Source: Chondromyces crocatus (GTDB taxonomy: Bacteria; Myxococcota_A; Polyangia; Polyangiales; Polyangiaceae). From it: a stretch of 64,000 nt of DNA. A model generated the notes under the pieces. The model did not search any database. It saw only the letters and a list, made by a program, of their open reading frames with translations, and was not told the origin of the DNA. This document shows positions 1 through 8,018 of the stretch, piece after piece. Every line of letters starts with the position of its first letter. Positions within the stretch are counted from its first letter, which is position 1. The stretch spans positions 2,804,001-2,868,000 of the forward strand of contig NZ_CP012159.1 in NCBI RefSeq assembly GCF_001189295.1, written 5' to 3'. Made by a program: the position numbers and the translations under genes.

Positions 1-1
1 C

Positions 2-892
2 CGTCAGGCGCGCCGCGTCGGCGGCGGCGACCTGCGCGTCGACCCTCCGGTCGCCCAGGACGACGAGATCGGTGAGCTGTCCCGGGAAATGAACGCCATG
101 TGCGTGCGCCTCGCCGCCGCCCAGGAGCGCATCCTCGCCGAGACCACCGCCCGCCTCACCGCCATCGACCAGCTCCGCCACGCCGATCGCCTCGTCACCG
201 TCGGCAAGCTCGCCTCCGGCGTCGCCCACGAGCTGGGGGCGCCTCTCCAGGTCGTCACCGGGCGCGCCAGGATGATCTGCGACGACGACATGCCGCACGC
301 CGAGGCCGAGGCCAACGCCTTGATCATCGTCGAGCAAGGCAACCGCATGGCCGAGATCATCCGGCAGCTCCTCGACTTCGCACGCCGCCGTGGTGCCGAC
401 AAAGCGCCCGTCGGCGTGCGGCGGCTGCTCGGCAGGACCTGCGATATGCTCGGTCCCCTGGCGGAGAAGCAGGGCGTGGACATCGACCTCGAAGCAGCCG
501 AAGGCGAAGGCGACATCGTCCTCGATGTCGACGAAGCGCAGCTCGGGCAGGCGCTCACCAACCTGGTGATGAACGCCATCCAGGCCCTCCCCGAGGGCGG
601 GCACATCCGCACGGGGGTCCGACGCGAGTGCGCGCGCCCCCCGGCGGACGTGGGCGGCGACGAGGCGGAGCACGTGTGCATCTACGTCGAGGATGAAGGA
701 GAGGGGATGACGGCCGAGACCCTGGAGCACATCTTCGAGCCCTTCTTCACCACCAAGCAGGTGGGGGAGGGGACGGGCCTCGGCCTCTCCGTCGCCTGGG
801 GCATCGTGCGTGAACACGACGGCTGGATCGACGTCCAGAGCACCGAGGGGCAAGGCAGCAAGTTCTCCATCTACCTCCCGGCGGTCGGGTGA
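2..892 (+). CDS. Sensor histidine kinase, C-terminal part (5' end outside window)
   Basis: The reading frame is open from base 2, so the gene begins upstream of the window; about 296 residues are visible. The first residues (GGGDLRVD...DEIGELSREMN) look like the end of a HAMP linker, which implies an upstream membrane sensor. The phospho-acceptor His lies in VAHELGAPLQ (His codon near 227). The ATPase part has an N-box (NLVMNAIQALPEGG), a G1 box (DEGEGM), an F box (FEPFFTTK) and a G2 box (GEGTGLGLS). The stop overlaps the GTG start of the NtrC-type regulator by 4 bp, so the two are very likely translationally coupled and act as a cognate pair. The signal sensed is unknown because the sensor region is not in the window. 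Confidence 0.93.
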   Translation, partial: RQARRVGGGDLRVDPPVAQDDEIGELSREMNAMCVRLAAAQERILAETTARLTAIDQLRHADRLVTVGKLASGVAHELGAPLQVVTGRARMICDDDMPHAEAEANALIIVEQGNRMAEIIRQLLDFARRRGADKAPVGVRRLLGRTCDMLGPLAEKQGVDIDLEAAEGEGDIVLDVDEAQLGQALTNLVMNAIQALPEGGHIRTGVRRECARPPADVGGDEAEHVCIYVEDEGEGMTAETLEHIFEPFFTTKQVGEGTGLGLSVAWGIVREHDGWIDVQSTEGQGSKFSIYLPAVG

Positions 893-2262
893 GCATGTCG
901 GGCCGGGTCCTCATCGTCGACGACGAGCGGAGCGTGGGGGAGCTGCTCGAATCTGGTCTGAAGAAGCGCGGCTTCCAGGTGAAGAGCTGCACCTCCGGCG
1001 ACGCGGCCCTGGCGTTGCTCGCCGAGGAAGAGTTCGATGCGGTGGTCACCGACCTCCGCATGAAGGGCATGGACGGCCTCTCCCTCTGCGAGCGCATCGT
1101 CGCCAACCGCCCCGACGTCCCCGTCCTGGTGATCACCGCCTTCGGAAGCCTGGAGTCGGCCATCGCCGCCATCCGGGCCGGCGCCTACGACTTCCTGACC
1201 AAGCCCTTCGAGCTGGAGGTCCTCCGGCTCGCCCTCGTCCGCGCCATCCGCCACCGCGCCCTCCGCGAGGAGGTGAAGCGTCTCCGCCAGGCCGCGGCAG
1301 CCTCGCAAGGCTACGGCGAAATGCTCGGGGCGAGCGCGCCCATGCGCAAGGTCTACGACCTCATCGACCGCGTGGCCGAGGTCGACACCTCGGTGCTCGT
1401 CACCGGCGAGAGCGGTACCGGCAAGGAGCTGGTCGCGCGCGCCCTCCACCGTCGCAGTCCGCGACGCGACGGTCCCTTCATCGCCGTCAACTGCGCCGCC
1501 GTCCCCGAGCCCCTGCTGGAGAGCGAGCTGTTCGGCCACGCCAAAGGCGCCTTCACCGACGCCAAGGGCGCCCGCCAGGGCCTCTTCTTCCAGGCCAGCG
1601 GCGGCACCCTCTTCCTCGACGAGATCGGCGACATGCCCCTGGGCCTCCAGCCCAAGCTCCTCCGCGCCCTCCAGGAGCGCCGCGCGAGGCCGCTCGGCGC
1701 CACCGAGGAGCGCCCCTTCGACATCCGCGTCGTCGCCGCGACGAACAGCGACATCGAGGCCGCCGTCGAGGAGCGCCGGTTCCGCGAGGACCTCTACTAC
1801 CGCATCAACGTCGTCCACGTGGAGCTGCCGCCCCTGCGCTCCCGGGGCAGCGACGTGCTCCTCATGGCACAGCACTTCGTCGAGCGCTTCGCCGCCTCCA
1901 CCGGCCACCGGGTCACCGGGCTGTCCGCGCCGGCCGCCGAGAAGCTCCTCTCCTACAGCTGGCCGGGCAACGTGCGCGAGCTGTCGAACTGCATCGAGCG
2001 CGCCGTGGCGCTCGCGCGCTACGAGCAGATCGCCGTCGAGGACCTTCCCCAGAAGATCCAGCGCTACCAGATCCGCGACCTCGTTCCCGTCACCGAGGAC
2101 CCGGCGGAGCTCTTGCCGATGGACGAGGTCGAGCGTCGGTACATCGCGCGCGTTCTGGAGGCCGTGCAGGGAAACAAGACGATCGCGGCCAAGGTCCTCG
2201 GCTTCGACCGCGCCACGCTCTACCGAAAGCTCGCGCGTTACGGCGACCCGACCGCCGGCTGA
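889..2262 (+). CDS. Sigma-54-dependent response regulator, NtrC family
   Basis: This 457-residue protein has the full NtrC layout. The receiver carries acidic pocket residues D11-D12, phospho-acceptor D55 (VVTDLRMKG) and the conserved Lys in TKPFE. The AAA+ domain has a Walker A GESGTGKE (173-180), a sigma-54 contact loop GAFTDA (220-225, a common variant of GAFTGA) and a Walker B LFLDEIGD (241-248). The C-terminus has a Fis-type helix-turn-helix (NKTIAAKVLGFDRATLYRKL). The GTG start sits in a GTGA overlap with the kinase stop. It should activate sigma-54 promoters when phosphorylated by that kinase; the target genes cannot be read from the sequence. Confidence 0.96.
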   Translation: MSMSGRVLIVDDERSVGELLESGLKKRGFQVKSCTSGDAALALLAEEEFDAVVTDLRMKGMDGLSLCERIVANRPDVPVLVITAFGSLESAIAAIRAGAYDFLTKPFELEVLRLALVRAIRHRALREEVKRLRQAAAASQGYGEMLGASAPMRKVYDLIDRVAEVDTSVLVTGESGTGKELVARALHRRSPRRDGPFIAVNCAAVPEPLLESELFGHAKGAFTDAKGARQGLFFQASGGTLFLDEIGDMPLGLQPKLLRALQERRARPLGATEERPFDIRVVAATNSDIEAAVEERRFREDLYYRINVVHVELPPLRSRGSDVLLMAQHFVERFAASTGHRVTGLSAPAAEKLLSYSWPGNVRELSNCIERAVALARYEQIAVEDLPQKIQRYQIRDLVPVTEDPAELLPMDEVERRYIARVLEAVQGNKTIAAKVLGFDRATLYRKLARYGDPTAG

Positions 2263-2414
2263 GCCGCACCGCGCTCGTTGCACAATGCGACGGCCGTCGC
2301 GAATCACGGCGACCCGAGCGGACGTCGACCGTCACGCGGTACGACGTTGCGGCTTGAACCTGCGCGCGCTCCCTGATTTCGAACGCGGCACGCTCCGTGC
2401 TCTTCGTCTCGGCC

Positions 2415-2903
2415 ATGAGCGCGAGCACCCCGCACGACCTGGAACCCGCCGCGTGCGTCCAGGATCCGGCGCCGGGACAGCGCCAGCGGAACCGAAACCA
2501 GAGCCAGCGCGCCCATGTGCTCCTGGCCGAGGAAGACAGCGAAGTACTCCGGCTGCTCTCCTATGCCCTCCGGCGTGACGGTCACGCCGTCACCGAGGTC
2601 CGCAGCGGCGAAGCGCTGCTCCGGCACCTCGCGTCCACGGTCGCCGACAGCCTCATGTTCGAGCCGCCGGACGTGATCGTCTCCGGCGTGCAGCTCCCCG
2701 GCTTCAGCGAGAGCGACGTGCTCGAGGGCCTCCTGAGCGTCGGCGGCTCGCTGCCCATCATCTACATCACCGCGTTCAACGACCGCGAACTCCAGGCCAA
2801 GGCCCGCGAGCTCGGCGCCATCGCGGTGTTCCGCAAGCCTTTCGATCTCGACGACCTGCGCACGGTGGTTCTCAACCTGGCGCGCCTTCAACGTGATTTT
2901 TGA
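2415..2903 (+). CDS. Receiver-like domain protein lacking the phospho-acceptor Asp
   Basis: A disordered N-terminus of about 33 residues precedes a single CheY-like fold (about 34-162). Acidic residues (AEED, 38-41), the conserved Thr (YITAF, T119) and the conserved Lys (FRKPFD, K141) are present. The beta-3 strand reads PPDVIVSGVQLPG, so Gly91 (or Ser90) stands where the phosphorylated Asp is expected. Standard Asp phosphorylation is therefore unlikely, and the domain may be an atypical receiver used for binding. An alternative ATG lies six codons upstream at 2397. It follows the NtrC gene by about 150 bp on the same strand and may belong to the same pathway, which is inferred from position only. 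Confidence 0.83.
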   Translation: MSASTPHDLEPAACVQDPAPGQRQRNRNQSQRAHVLLAEEDSEVLRLLSYALRRDGHAVTEVRSGEALLRHLASTVADSLMFEPPDVIVSGVQLPGFSESDVLEGLLSVGGSLPIIYITAFNDRELQAKARELGAIAVFRKPFDLDDLRTVVLNLARLQRDF

Positions 2904-2926
2904 CTGACGAGGATGAGGAGATTTCG

Positions 2927-3448
2927 ATGAACAAGGTGTTCCCGCTTCTGACCGCGTTCCTGATGGCTGCTGGCATGATGGGCTGCGCTTCCGAGCCGAC
3001 GCCCAAGCCGAACACGGCCAACGACAGCGCCCTGCAGGGTCCCAATGGCGCGGGCAACGGCGCTCAGAACAAGGGTGAGGGCTCCGTGCAGGTCGACGAC
3101 CGCATCGCCAAGGCCTGCTCGCTGCCCACCGCCTACTTCGCGTTCGACTCGTCGCGGCTCGACAAGGGCTCGCAGCCGACCCTCGACGCCATCGCCACCT
3201 GCTTCTCCTCCGGCCCGCTCAAGGGCCGCGGCATGATGATCGTCGGTCACGCGGACCCGCGCGGGGAGCTCGAGTACAACTTCGCGCTCGGCCACAAGCG
3301 CGCCAGCTCCGTCGCCCAGTACATCCAGCGGCGTGGCGTCAGCGCTGGCAAGATCGGCACCTCCTCCAAGGGAGAGCTCGACGCGACCGGCGACGACGAG
3401 TCCGGCTGGGCCAAGGATCGCCGCGTCCAGGTCCTCCTCGTCGACTGA
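2927..3448 (+). CDS. OmpA/Pal-family peptidoglycan-associated lipoprotein
   Basis: The 173-residue protein starts at an ATG preceded by a GAGGAG ribosome site. A signal peptide ends in a lipobox-like AGMMGC, giving a predicted lipid-anchored Cys. After a low-complexity linker, the C-terminal half is an OmpA-type peptidoglycan-binding domain: FAFDSSRLDKGSQPTLDAIATC, then GHADPRGELEYNFALGHKRA (the Pal GHxDxRG core), then WAKDRRVQVLL. Pal proteins tether the outer membrane to peptidoglycan with the Tol system. No tol genes are adjacent, so this may be an accessory paralogue rather than the housekeeping Pal. Confidence 0.9.
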   Translation: MNKVFPLLTAFLMAAGMMGCASEPTPKPNTANDSALQGPNGAGNGAQNKGEGSVQVDDRIAKACSLPTAYFAFDSSRLDKGSQPTLDAIATCFSSGPLKGRGMMIVGHADPRGELEYNFALGHKRASSVAQYIQRRGVSAGKIGTSSKGELDATGDDESGWAKDRRVQVLLVD

Positions 3449-3482
3449 GCGCGCCGCCTCCGTTCCAGGCCATCGCTCCGTA

Positions 3483-3602
3483 GCGACACGGGCCTCCTGC
3501 CGCCGGCATGCCCTCAGCGATACGGGCCACCTGTCGCCGGCATGCCCTCAGCGACACGGGCCTCCTGTCGCCGGCATGCCCTCAGCGACACGGACCTCCT
3601 GG
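3483..3602. repeat. 34-bp tandem repeat, three full copies plus a partial
   Basis: Units start at 3483, 3517, 3551 and 3585 with an exact 34-bp period; the fourth is partial. The shared core includes CCGGCATGCCCTCAGCGA. Copies differ at only a few positions. The array fills the gap of about 300 bp (3449-3747) between the OmpA gene and the P450 remnant; I see no gene in that gap. Confidence 0.9.
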
Positions 3603-4306
3603 ATCTGCCATCACCGGCATGTCCCAACCGTGCTTGGCCTCGATCCCGCCACGACCTTCTTGCTTGGCCTCGAACGCTGAGCCATGACTCCACCCGGGGG
3701 CTCGTTGCACCCTGGGGGAGGGGATCGATGGCCCGGAGCTCGGCGACATGCCGGCGCTGATGGCGCCCGACGCGCGGGAGCGCGCCGCGGAAGCGATTTG
3801 TGAAGCGACCATCTCGCTTCCCACACGGCGGACCTGCCCGCTGTCCCCACCACCGGAATTTCAGGTGCTGCGCGCAGAGCACCCCGTGGCGCGGCTGGCT
3901 TTTCCGGACGGACCGCCGGGATGGCTGGTCACACGCTACGAGGACGTACGCGCGTGCCTCGCCGACCCGCGCTTGAGCTCGAAGCGTACGCACCTGAATG
4001 CTCACCTCCGGGAAAGCTTGATCTCGCAGGAGGAGATGGCCGTACTCCGGCCCCCCAACCTCCTCGACACCGATCCGCCGGAGCACAAGCGCCTCCGCCG
4101 TCCCCTCGCGGGCCAGTTCGGCATGCGCCAGGTGCGGGCGCTGGAGCCGCTCATCGAGCGGCTGGTCGACGAGCGCCTCGACGCCATGGAGGCTGCCTCG
4201 GAGCGGCGCGCGGAACTCGTGCTGGCGCTCGCCCTCCCCGTGCCGCTGCTGGTGATCTGCCGGCTGCTCGGGATCCCGTACGAAGACCAGGCCTTCTTCC
4301 GCCGCG

Positions 4307-4314
4307 TCTCCAGC
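4307..4314 (+). repeat. Target-site duplication, left copy
   Basis: TCTCCAGC directly precedes the left end of the IS66 element and is identical to 7002-7009. It belongs to the P450 coding sequence (codons for Ser-Ser at the break). Confidence 0.93.
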
Positions 4315-4329
4315 GTATCCGTCCGGTCA
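4315..4329 (+). repeat. IS66 left terminal inverted repeat
   Basis: GTATCCGTCCGGTCA matches the reverse complement of the right end (GTAAGCGTCCGGCCC) at 11 of 15 positions. The block CGTCCGG is identical in both. Confidence 0.85.
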
Positions 4330-4396
4330 CCGCCATCGTGATCAGCCGAGTGCGGGCGGGTAACTCCAGAGGCCATCGAAGGCACTGGAGGTTGAG

Positions 4397-4756
4397 ATGG
4401 CGACGCGAGCGGAGTGGAGCGAGAGGGTAGAGCGGTGGAAGCAGAGCGGCTTGAGCGCGAAGGCGTTTGCCGGGTTGGAGGGCTTGAAGGTCCAGTCGTT
4501 GTACTGGTGGACGTCGAGACTCCGTACGTCCTCTGGAGCGGCGCTTCAGAGTACTCCGCCGAGGTTTCTTCCGGTCCGAGTCGTCAAGTCCCCGCAGGCT
4601 CATCCGGCGCGCGTAGGGGTGGCGCCGTCGCCTGCCATCGCAGCCGGCATCGAGCTGGCGCTCCCCAATGGGTGCATCGTGCGGGTGCAGGAGGACTTCG
4701 ATGCGACGACGCTTGCGCGGCTGCTCCGCGTGGCTGGAGGGACTGGCGCATGCTGA
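4397..4756 (+). CDS. tnpA: IS66 family accessory protein (TnpA-type Orf1)
   Basis: This 119-residue protein begins with ATREEW-like sequence (ATRAEWSERVERWKQSGLSAKAFAG) followed by LEGLKVQSLYWWTSRLR. That is the helix-turn-helix pattern of the small first gene of IS66 elements. The C-terminal part (IELALPNGCIVRVQEDFDATTLARLLRVA) is also typical. A GGAGG sequence lies 5 bp before the ATG. The gene overlaps tnpB by 7 bp, suggesting coupled translation. In IS66 elements this protein is required for transposition along with TnpB, but its biochemical role is not well established. Confidence 0.9.
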   Translation: MATRAEWSERVERWKQSGLSAKAFAGLEGLKVQSLYWWTSRLRTSSGAALQSTPPRFLPVRVVKSPQAHPARVGVAPSPAIAAGIELALPNGCIVRVQEDFDATTLARLLRVAGGTGAC

Positions 4757-5124
4757 TGCTGCCGCCGTCGGTGCGAGTCTACGTCGCGGCGGAGCCTACG
4801 GATCTTCGCAAAGGCTTTGATGGCCTGTCGGCGCAGGTGATGCAGCGATTCGGCACCGACCCCCTGAGTGGCCATCTGTTCGTCTTCCTCAACCGCAGGG
4901 CGGACCAGGTGCGCATCCTGTTCTGGGATCGCACCGGCTACTGCATCGTGTCCAAGCGGCTCGCTCAAGGGCGATTCCACCTCACCCACGCCGTGAGCGC
5001 AGGGCGGACGCATGTCGAGATGGATGCCGCCGAGCTTGCGCTGATGCTCGAAGGCCTCGACCTGTCGGGTGCGACGAGGAAAAAGCGCTGGAGGTTGCCT
5101 TCGCCCGGCAAACTCGCGGCGTAA
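4750..5124 (+). CDS. tnpB: IS66 family TnpB protein
   Basis: The 124-residue product has the IS66 Orf2 (TnpB) signature: VRVYVAAEPTDLRKGFDGLSAQV near the N-terminus, then HLFVFLNRRADQVRILFWDRTGYCIVSKRLAQGRF. The family length is about 115-120 residues, so it is full length. The ATG at 4750 lies inside the end of the upstream gene and agrees with the family start (MLMLPPSVRVY). It ends 5 bp before tnpC. Confidence 0.94.
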   Translation: MLMLPPSVRVYVAAEPTDLRKGFDGLSAQVMQRFGTDPLSGHLFVFLNRRADQVRILFWDRTGYCIVSKRLAQGRFHLTHAVSAGRTHVEMDAAELALMLEGLDLSGATRKKRWRLPSPGKLAA

Positions 5125-5129
5125 ATTGA

Positions 5130-6836
5130 ATGCCTTGTGCTGTGGCGCGCGGTGAATACACCGCTCGATACGTGGCCCGCTCTTCTTCTGCTGTCGTCAA
5201 GGCTCCCGTCGACCTCGTGCAGGTTCGGCGCCAGCTGACCCAGCTCGCGGACCGAGGATGCGTCACGGAGCTCATCGAGCACGTGCTCGGATGGCTCACG
5301 CAGCTGACCGACGCACACCATGCTCTCACGCTGCGCCTCCAGACCGCACTGCGAGCCTTGTACGGTCGCAAGAGCCAGAAGGTCAGCTCGCAGCAGCTCT
5401 CGCTCTGGCTGACCACGCTGCTCGACGCCGACGAGGCCCCTGCTTCTCAGCTCCCTGAAGCTCCGCCCGATGATGCTCCGCCCGAGAAGGGGGAGCAGGC
5501 AGCTCCCCCTGCCGACCCACCGAAGCCACCGAAGCGTGCAGAGCGTGCGCCGCTGCCAGCGCATCTCGAGCGCCATCGGGAGCGCTTGACGGTGCCCGCC
5601 TCGGAGCGCGTCTGCGGTCAATGCGGTCGAGACAAGGCCTGCATTGGCTACCGGACCAGCGAGGTGCTCGACTTCATTCCTGCGCGTTTCATCGTCGTCG
5701 AGCAGCAACGAGAGAAGCTCGCTTGCCCACGCTGTCCCGAGCAGGGCGTCTCCACCGCTCCGCCCGACAAGGTCATGGACCGCGGTCGTCCCGGTCCTGG
5801 CCTGCTCGCCAAGCTCGTCGTCGACAAGTTCGAGGACTCGATGCCCCTGTATCGGCAGGCCCAGGCGTGTGCGCGCTCGGGCGTCGTCCTGTCGTCCTCC
5901 ACGCTCGGAGACTGGACCGCGTTCACCCTCGACCTGCTCGCGCCCATCGCGGCGCGCATCACCGAGCGGGTCCTCGCCGAGCCTTATCTGCGCACCGACG
6001 ATACCGGCATTCCCGTCCAGGACCGCAAGCATCCTCGGCGCCTCAAACGCGGTCACCTGTGGGTCTTCGTCGGCGACCACCTCGCTTCCTTTCTCTATGC
6101 GCCCGACTGGAAGGCCAAGCACCCAGCGGCCCTGCTTCAGCCCTTTCAGGGCTTTCTTCAGGGCGATGGCTACGCTGGCTACAATGCCATGCTGCGCCAA
6201 TCCACTCACTCCGCGCCGAGTCTGTCCGAGGAGCGTCGGCTCGGATGCGGCATGCACATCCGCGCCAAATTCGAGAAGGCTGCCAAGCTCGGCGATCTCA
6301 GCGCCGCCATCGCTCTCGGCTACTTCAAGGGCATCTATCTTGTCGAGGCCGAGTGCAAGGCGCGCGGTTTCTCTCCAGAGCAGCGGCACGCTTATCGACA
6401 AGCCCACGCGATGCCCCTGGTCGATGCACTCTTTCAGTGGGTGCGCGAGACCCACAAGACGCTCGTGCCGAAGACGCCTCTGTATGAGGCGACCTTCTAT
6501 GCGAAAGGTCAGGAGGCCGCCTGGCGACGGTGCTTCTCCGACGGGCGCTTCGAAATCGACAATGGCGAGGCGGAGCGGCAGCTGCGCAAGATCGCTGTCG
6601 GTCGCAAGAACTTCCTTTTCGCCGGCTCCGACAAGGGCGCTGAACGTCTCGCCATCGGCTTCACGCTTTTCCGCTCGTGCAGCCTGCAAGGGGTCAACCC
6701 TCTCCTCTGGGCCACCGATGTCATCACCAAGCTGCAACGCGGCTGGCCACGCTCGAGGCTCGACGAGCTACTCCCCGACGCTTGGTCCAAGGCGCACACC
6801 AGCGACGCAACGGCTGTAGGCGTCGCCGCCTCGTAG
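5130..6836 (+). CDS. tnpC: IS66 family transposase TnpC
   Basis: This 568-residue protein is the DDE-type transposase of the element. After an N-terminal coiled region and a Pro-rich linker there is a zinc-binding cluster (CGQCGRDKAC ... LACPRCPE). Catalytic-core segments follow: LRTDDTGIPV (first Asp), LQGDGYAGYN (second Asp region) and FEIDNGEAERQLRKIAVGRKNFLFAGSDKGAE (the conserved IS66 Glu region). The C-terminal LLWATDVITKLQRGWP is the usual IS66 tail motif. No frameshift or internal stop is visible, so it appears functional. Confidence 0.95.
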   Translation: MPCAVARGEYTARYVARSSSAVVKAPVDLVQVRRQLTQLADRGCVTELIEHVLGWLTQLTDAHHALTLRLQTALRALYGRKSQKVSSQQLSLWLTTLLDADEAPASQLPEAPPDDAPPEKGEQAAPPADPPKPPKRAERAPLPAHLERHRERLTVPASERVCGQCGRDKACIGYRTSEVLDFIPARFIVVEQQREKLACPRCPEQGVSTAPPDKVMDRGRPGPGLLAKLVVDKFEDSMPLYRQAQACARSGVVLSSSTLGDWTAFTLDLLAPIAARITERVLAEPYLRTDDTGIPVQDRKHPRRLKRGHLWVFVGDHLASFLYAPDWKAKHPAALLQPFQGFLQGDGYAGYNAMLRQSTHSAPSLSEERRLGCGMHIRAKFEKAAKLGDLSAAIALGYFKGIYLVEAECKARGFSPEQRHAYRQAHAMPLVDALFQWVRETHKTLVPKTPLYEATFYAKGQEAAWRRCFSDGRFEIDNGEAERQLRKIAVGRKNFLFAGSDKGAERLAIGFTLFRSCSLQGVNPLLWATDVITKLQRGWPRSRLDELLPDAWSKAHTSDATAVGVAAS

Positions 6837-6986
6837 CCGCATCCGCATTCCTGCTCGACGTCGGATGAAGGCTCCCGAGGTTGGCTTGCGGGCGTTCCAC
6901 GCTCCCGTCTGCCTTGCGCCAGCATGCGCCCAGGAGAGCTTGCACCTCGCTCTTCCCACGCCTCAACCCTCTTCTGGGCATGCCCT

Positions 6987-7001
6987 GGGCCGGACGCTTA
7001 C
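6987..7001 (-). repeat. IS66 right terminal inverted repeat
   Basis: Read on the minus strand this is GTAAGCGTCCGGCCC, the partner of the left repeat at 4315-4329. The element ends at base 7001. Confidence 0.85.
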
Positions 7002-7009
7002 TCTCCAGC
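7002..7009 (+). repeat. Target-site duplication, right copy
   Basis: TCTCCAGC is identical to 4307-4314. P450 coding sequence resumes immediately after it at 7010 (Asp-Leu-Leu). Confidence 0.93.
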
Positions 7010-7805
7010 GATCTCCTGCGCCTCGACATCCGCCGTGACGACCTGCTCGCCAGCAAGCTGGCGCTGCGGGACTACCTGCGCACCCTGGTGCAGGCGAAGC
7101 GGGCCAACCCCGGAGACGACCTGCTCAGCGGGCTCTCGAAGGCCCAGACGGAGGGCGAGCCCCTCAGCGACGACGAGATCGCCTCGATCGGTCAGCTCCT
7201 GCTGATCGCCGGGCACGAGACCACGACGAACATGATCGGCCTGGGCACGCTCACCCTCCTGCGCATGCCCGGCGTCTGGGCCGAGCTCTGCGCTCACCCG
7301 GAGCGCATCGACGCCGCCGTGGAGGAGCTGCTGCGTTACCTCACCGTCCCCCAGTTCGGCCTGCTCCGGGTGGCGACGGCGCCGCTCACCGTGGGAGGAC
7401 AGCCGATCGCTGCGGGGGAGCAGGTGGTCCTGCACCTGGCGTCGGCGAACCGCGACGCGATCCAGTTCGCGCAGCCCGACCACTTCCAGCTCGACCGGGC
7501 CAGAAACCAGCACGTGGCGTTCGGCCACGGCATCCATCAGTGCATCGGCCAGCTGCTCGCCCGCGTGGAGATGCGGATCATCCTGTCGAAGCTCCTCGCG
7601 CGGTTCCCCGATCTGCGGCTGCTCCACCCGGACGCGCCGCCGTCGTTCCGGGAAAACTCGGTGATCTACGGCGTGAATGAGCTTCAGGTCACCTGGGGCG
7701 CGCGCCCGCCCGCCGCGCGCTGACGGACGCGACGGCCCGCCCCGCGCCGGGCATCGGGTTCCTCCCGGGTTCTCGGTGTTCTGGCTGGGTTCTACACTGA
7801 ACGCC

Positions 7806-8009
7806 GTGAGCCACCCCTACCGCACCCCGCCCCGGGAACCACCGGCCCGCCAGACCGACCCGAACCGGCTCCGTGTCGCCACCTTCGCGTTCGGCTTCCT
7901 GTGCGTCATCGCCGGCGCAGCGTTCTCGGGTGTGGACCGGGCGAAATGCGCCCTCCTCGGCACCCTGGGCGGCGTCGTCGCGATGATCTCGCGACCTCAG
8001 GTCTGCTGA
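7806..8009 (+). CDS. Small hypothetical membrane protein
   Basis: A possible 67-residue protein from a GTG start. The first 23 residues are Pro/Arg-rich and polar, followed by two short hydrophobic stretches (VATFAFGFLCVIAGAAFSGV and CALLGTLGGVVAMI). No clear ribosome site precedes the start and no family is recognised. It sits between the P450 remnant and the convergent SDR gene, ending 9 bp before the latter. It may not be a real gene. Confidence 0.35.
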   Translation: MSHPYRTPPREPPARQTDPNRLRVATFAFGFLCVIAGAAFSGVDRAKCALLGTLGGVVAMISRPQVC

Positions 8010-8018
8010 ACGCGCCGC

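Larger units (their letters stand above)
4315..7001 (+). mobile_element. Complete IS66-family insertion sequence (2687 bp)
   Basis: The element is bounded by imperfect inverted repeats: the left end reads GTATCCGTCCGG and the reverse complement of the right end reads GTAAGCGTCCGG. It is flanked by the 8-bp direct repeat TCTCCAGC (4307-4314 and 7002-7009). Ends starting GTA and 8-bp duplications are characteristic of IS66. It carries the three usual genes in order (orf1/tnpA-like, tnpB, tnpC), all intact, so it may still be mobile. About 165 bp of non-coding sequence separates tnpC from the right end. Confidence 0.95.
3748..7723 (+). pseudogene. Cytochrome P450 gene disrupted by an IS66-family element
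   Basis: The two exposed halves are 3748-4314 (189 codons) and 7010-7723 (237 codons plus stop). Excising 4315-7001 and one copy of the 8-bp duplication joins ...FFRRVSS to DLLRLDIRRDD... in frame, giving a 426-residue protein of normal bacterial class I P450 size. The halves carry the P450 landmarks: helix-C region HKRLRRPL, I-helix AGHETTTN, the ExxR motif in EELLRY, and the heme loop FGHGIHQCIG with the Cys ligand. The insertion separates the N-terminal third from all the catalytic elements, so the gene is presumed dead. Both halves look undegraded, which suggests a recent hit. No ferredoxin or biosynthetic genes are adjacent, so the substrate is unknown. Confidence 0.95.
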
